Assembly (NCBI GenBank): GCA_934358495.1
Contig: CAKRKO010000012.1
Coordinates: 1 to 41,696, forward strand
DNA: 41,696 nt
From: an uncultured Eubacterium sp.
Lineage (GTDB): Bacteria; Bacillota; Clostridia; Lachnospirales; Lachnospiraceae
Direction of reading: 5' to 3'
The position numbers and the translations under genes were made by a program. Every line of letters starts with the position of its first letter. Position 1 is the first letter of the stretch. The notes under the pieces are model-generated. The model saw nothing but the letters and a program-made list of their open reading frames with translations. It ran no database searches and was not told the origin of the DNA. This document shows, in pieces, positions 41,665-41,696 of the stretch.

Positions 41665-41696
41665 TTAACCTTTGACTGCTCCTGCAGCTACGCCTT
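41665..41696 (-). CDS. 3' end of a MalG-type sugar ABC transporter permease
   Basis: The last nine codons before a TAA (41665-41667) read GVAAGAVKG, the usual C-terminus of carbohydrate ABC permeases of the MalG family. The rest lies beyond the window. Its position just upstream of malQ supports a maltodextrin importer. Confidence 0.7.
   Translation of the reverse strand, partial: GVAAGAVKG

Noticed and set aside
1..41696. tRNA, rRNA or CRISPR genes
   Set aside because: I looked for cloverleaf-type arms, rRNA-like blocks and regularly spaced direct repeats and found none.

Overview
The window looks like chromosome of a low-to-mid GC, Gram-positive, spore-forming gut anaerobe of the Lachnospiraceae type. 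Supporting signs are strong GGAGG ribosome sites, a CwlD-like spore-cortex amidase, a YaaH-like GH18 protein with an SH3 domain, MecA, CarD, a DUF6465 protein, and minCDE, which points to a rod. I saw no rRNA, tRNA, CRISPR array or intact transposase. Species is not determinable from what I can see.

Layout. 1-7.3 kb (minus strand): an unknown partial gene, a structured repeat, a Lys/Ala/Glu-rich DUF6465 protein, aroA, a class A penicillin-binding protein, a MATE exporter and a CarD-family regulator. 7.6-9.5 kb: minC-minD-minE with its promoter and terminator. 9.8-10.7 kb: a CorA transporter, convergent with a PAS/AAA+/Fis sigma-54 activator. 12.1-17.95 kb: that activator faces a plus-strand operon (cyclase-family hydrolase, sodium:solute symporter with a C-terminal winged-helix extension, thiolase, CoA-transferase). 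The operon has a near-consensus -24/-12 promoter and three copies of an activator-like palindrome. The logic parallels the E. coli atoC/ato system, but apart from the thiolase the parts are of other families. 18-23.3 kb (minus): TauE-type permease, HAD phosphatase, and a VTC-domain / DUF4956 / beta-helical lipoprotein cluster. 23.3-23.8 kb: a highly structured noncoding stretch. 23.8-25.4 kb: a LMW-phosphatase-like protein lacking the catalytic cysteine, and Sua5. 25.5-29.1 kb (plus): galM, a cytoplasmic ParB-like/BMP-domain fusion and an overlapping phosphoesterase. Sua5 and galM are divergent from promoters that share one -35 box.

29.1-32.4 kb: the second copy of the structured repeat, cwlD, GH18, and a small unknown gene. 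33.2 kb: mecA. 34.1-36.8 kb (minus): DUF1858 protein, moaA and an unrecognised 478-residue protein. 37-40 kb: RluA-type pseudouridine synthase and a two-component system. 40-41.7 kb: malQ and the last residues of a MalG-type permease, with a palindrome inside a 19-bp promoter spacer.

Most notable: (1) the predicted sigma-54 regulated, ato-like ketoacid operon; (2) two copies of a roughly 200-bp palindromic element whose core is shared while the outer stems are locus-specific but still paired; (3) the ParB-like/BMP plus phosphoesterase pair; (4) the phosphatase homologue without its nucleophile; (5) several compact promoter arrangements.
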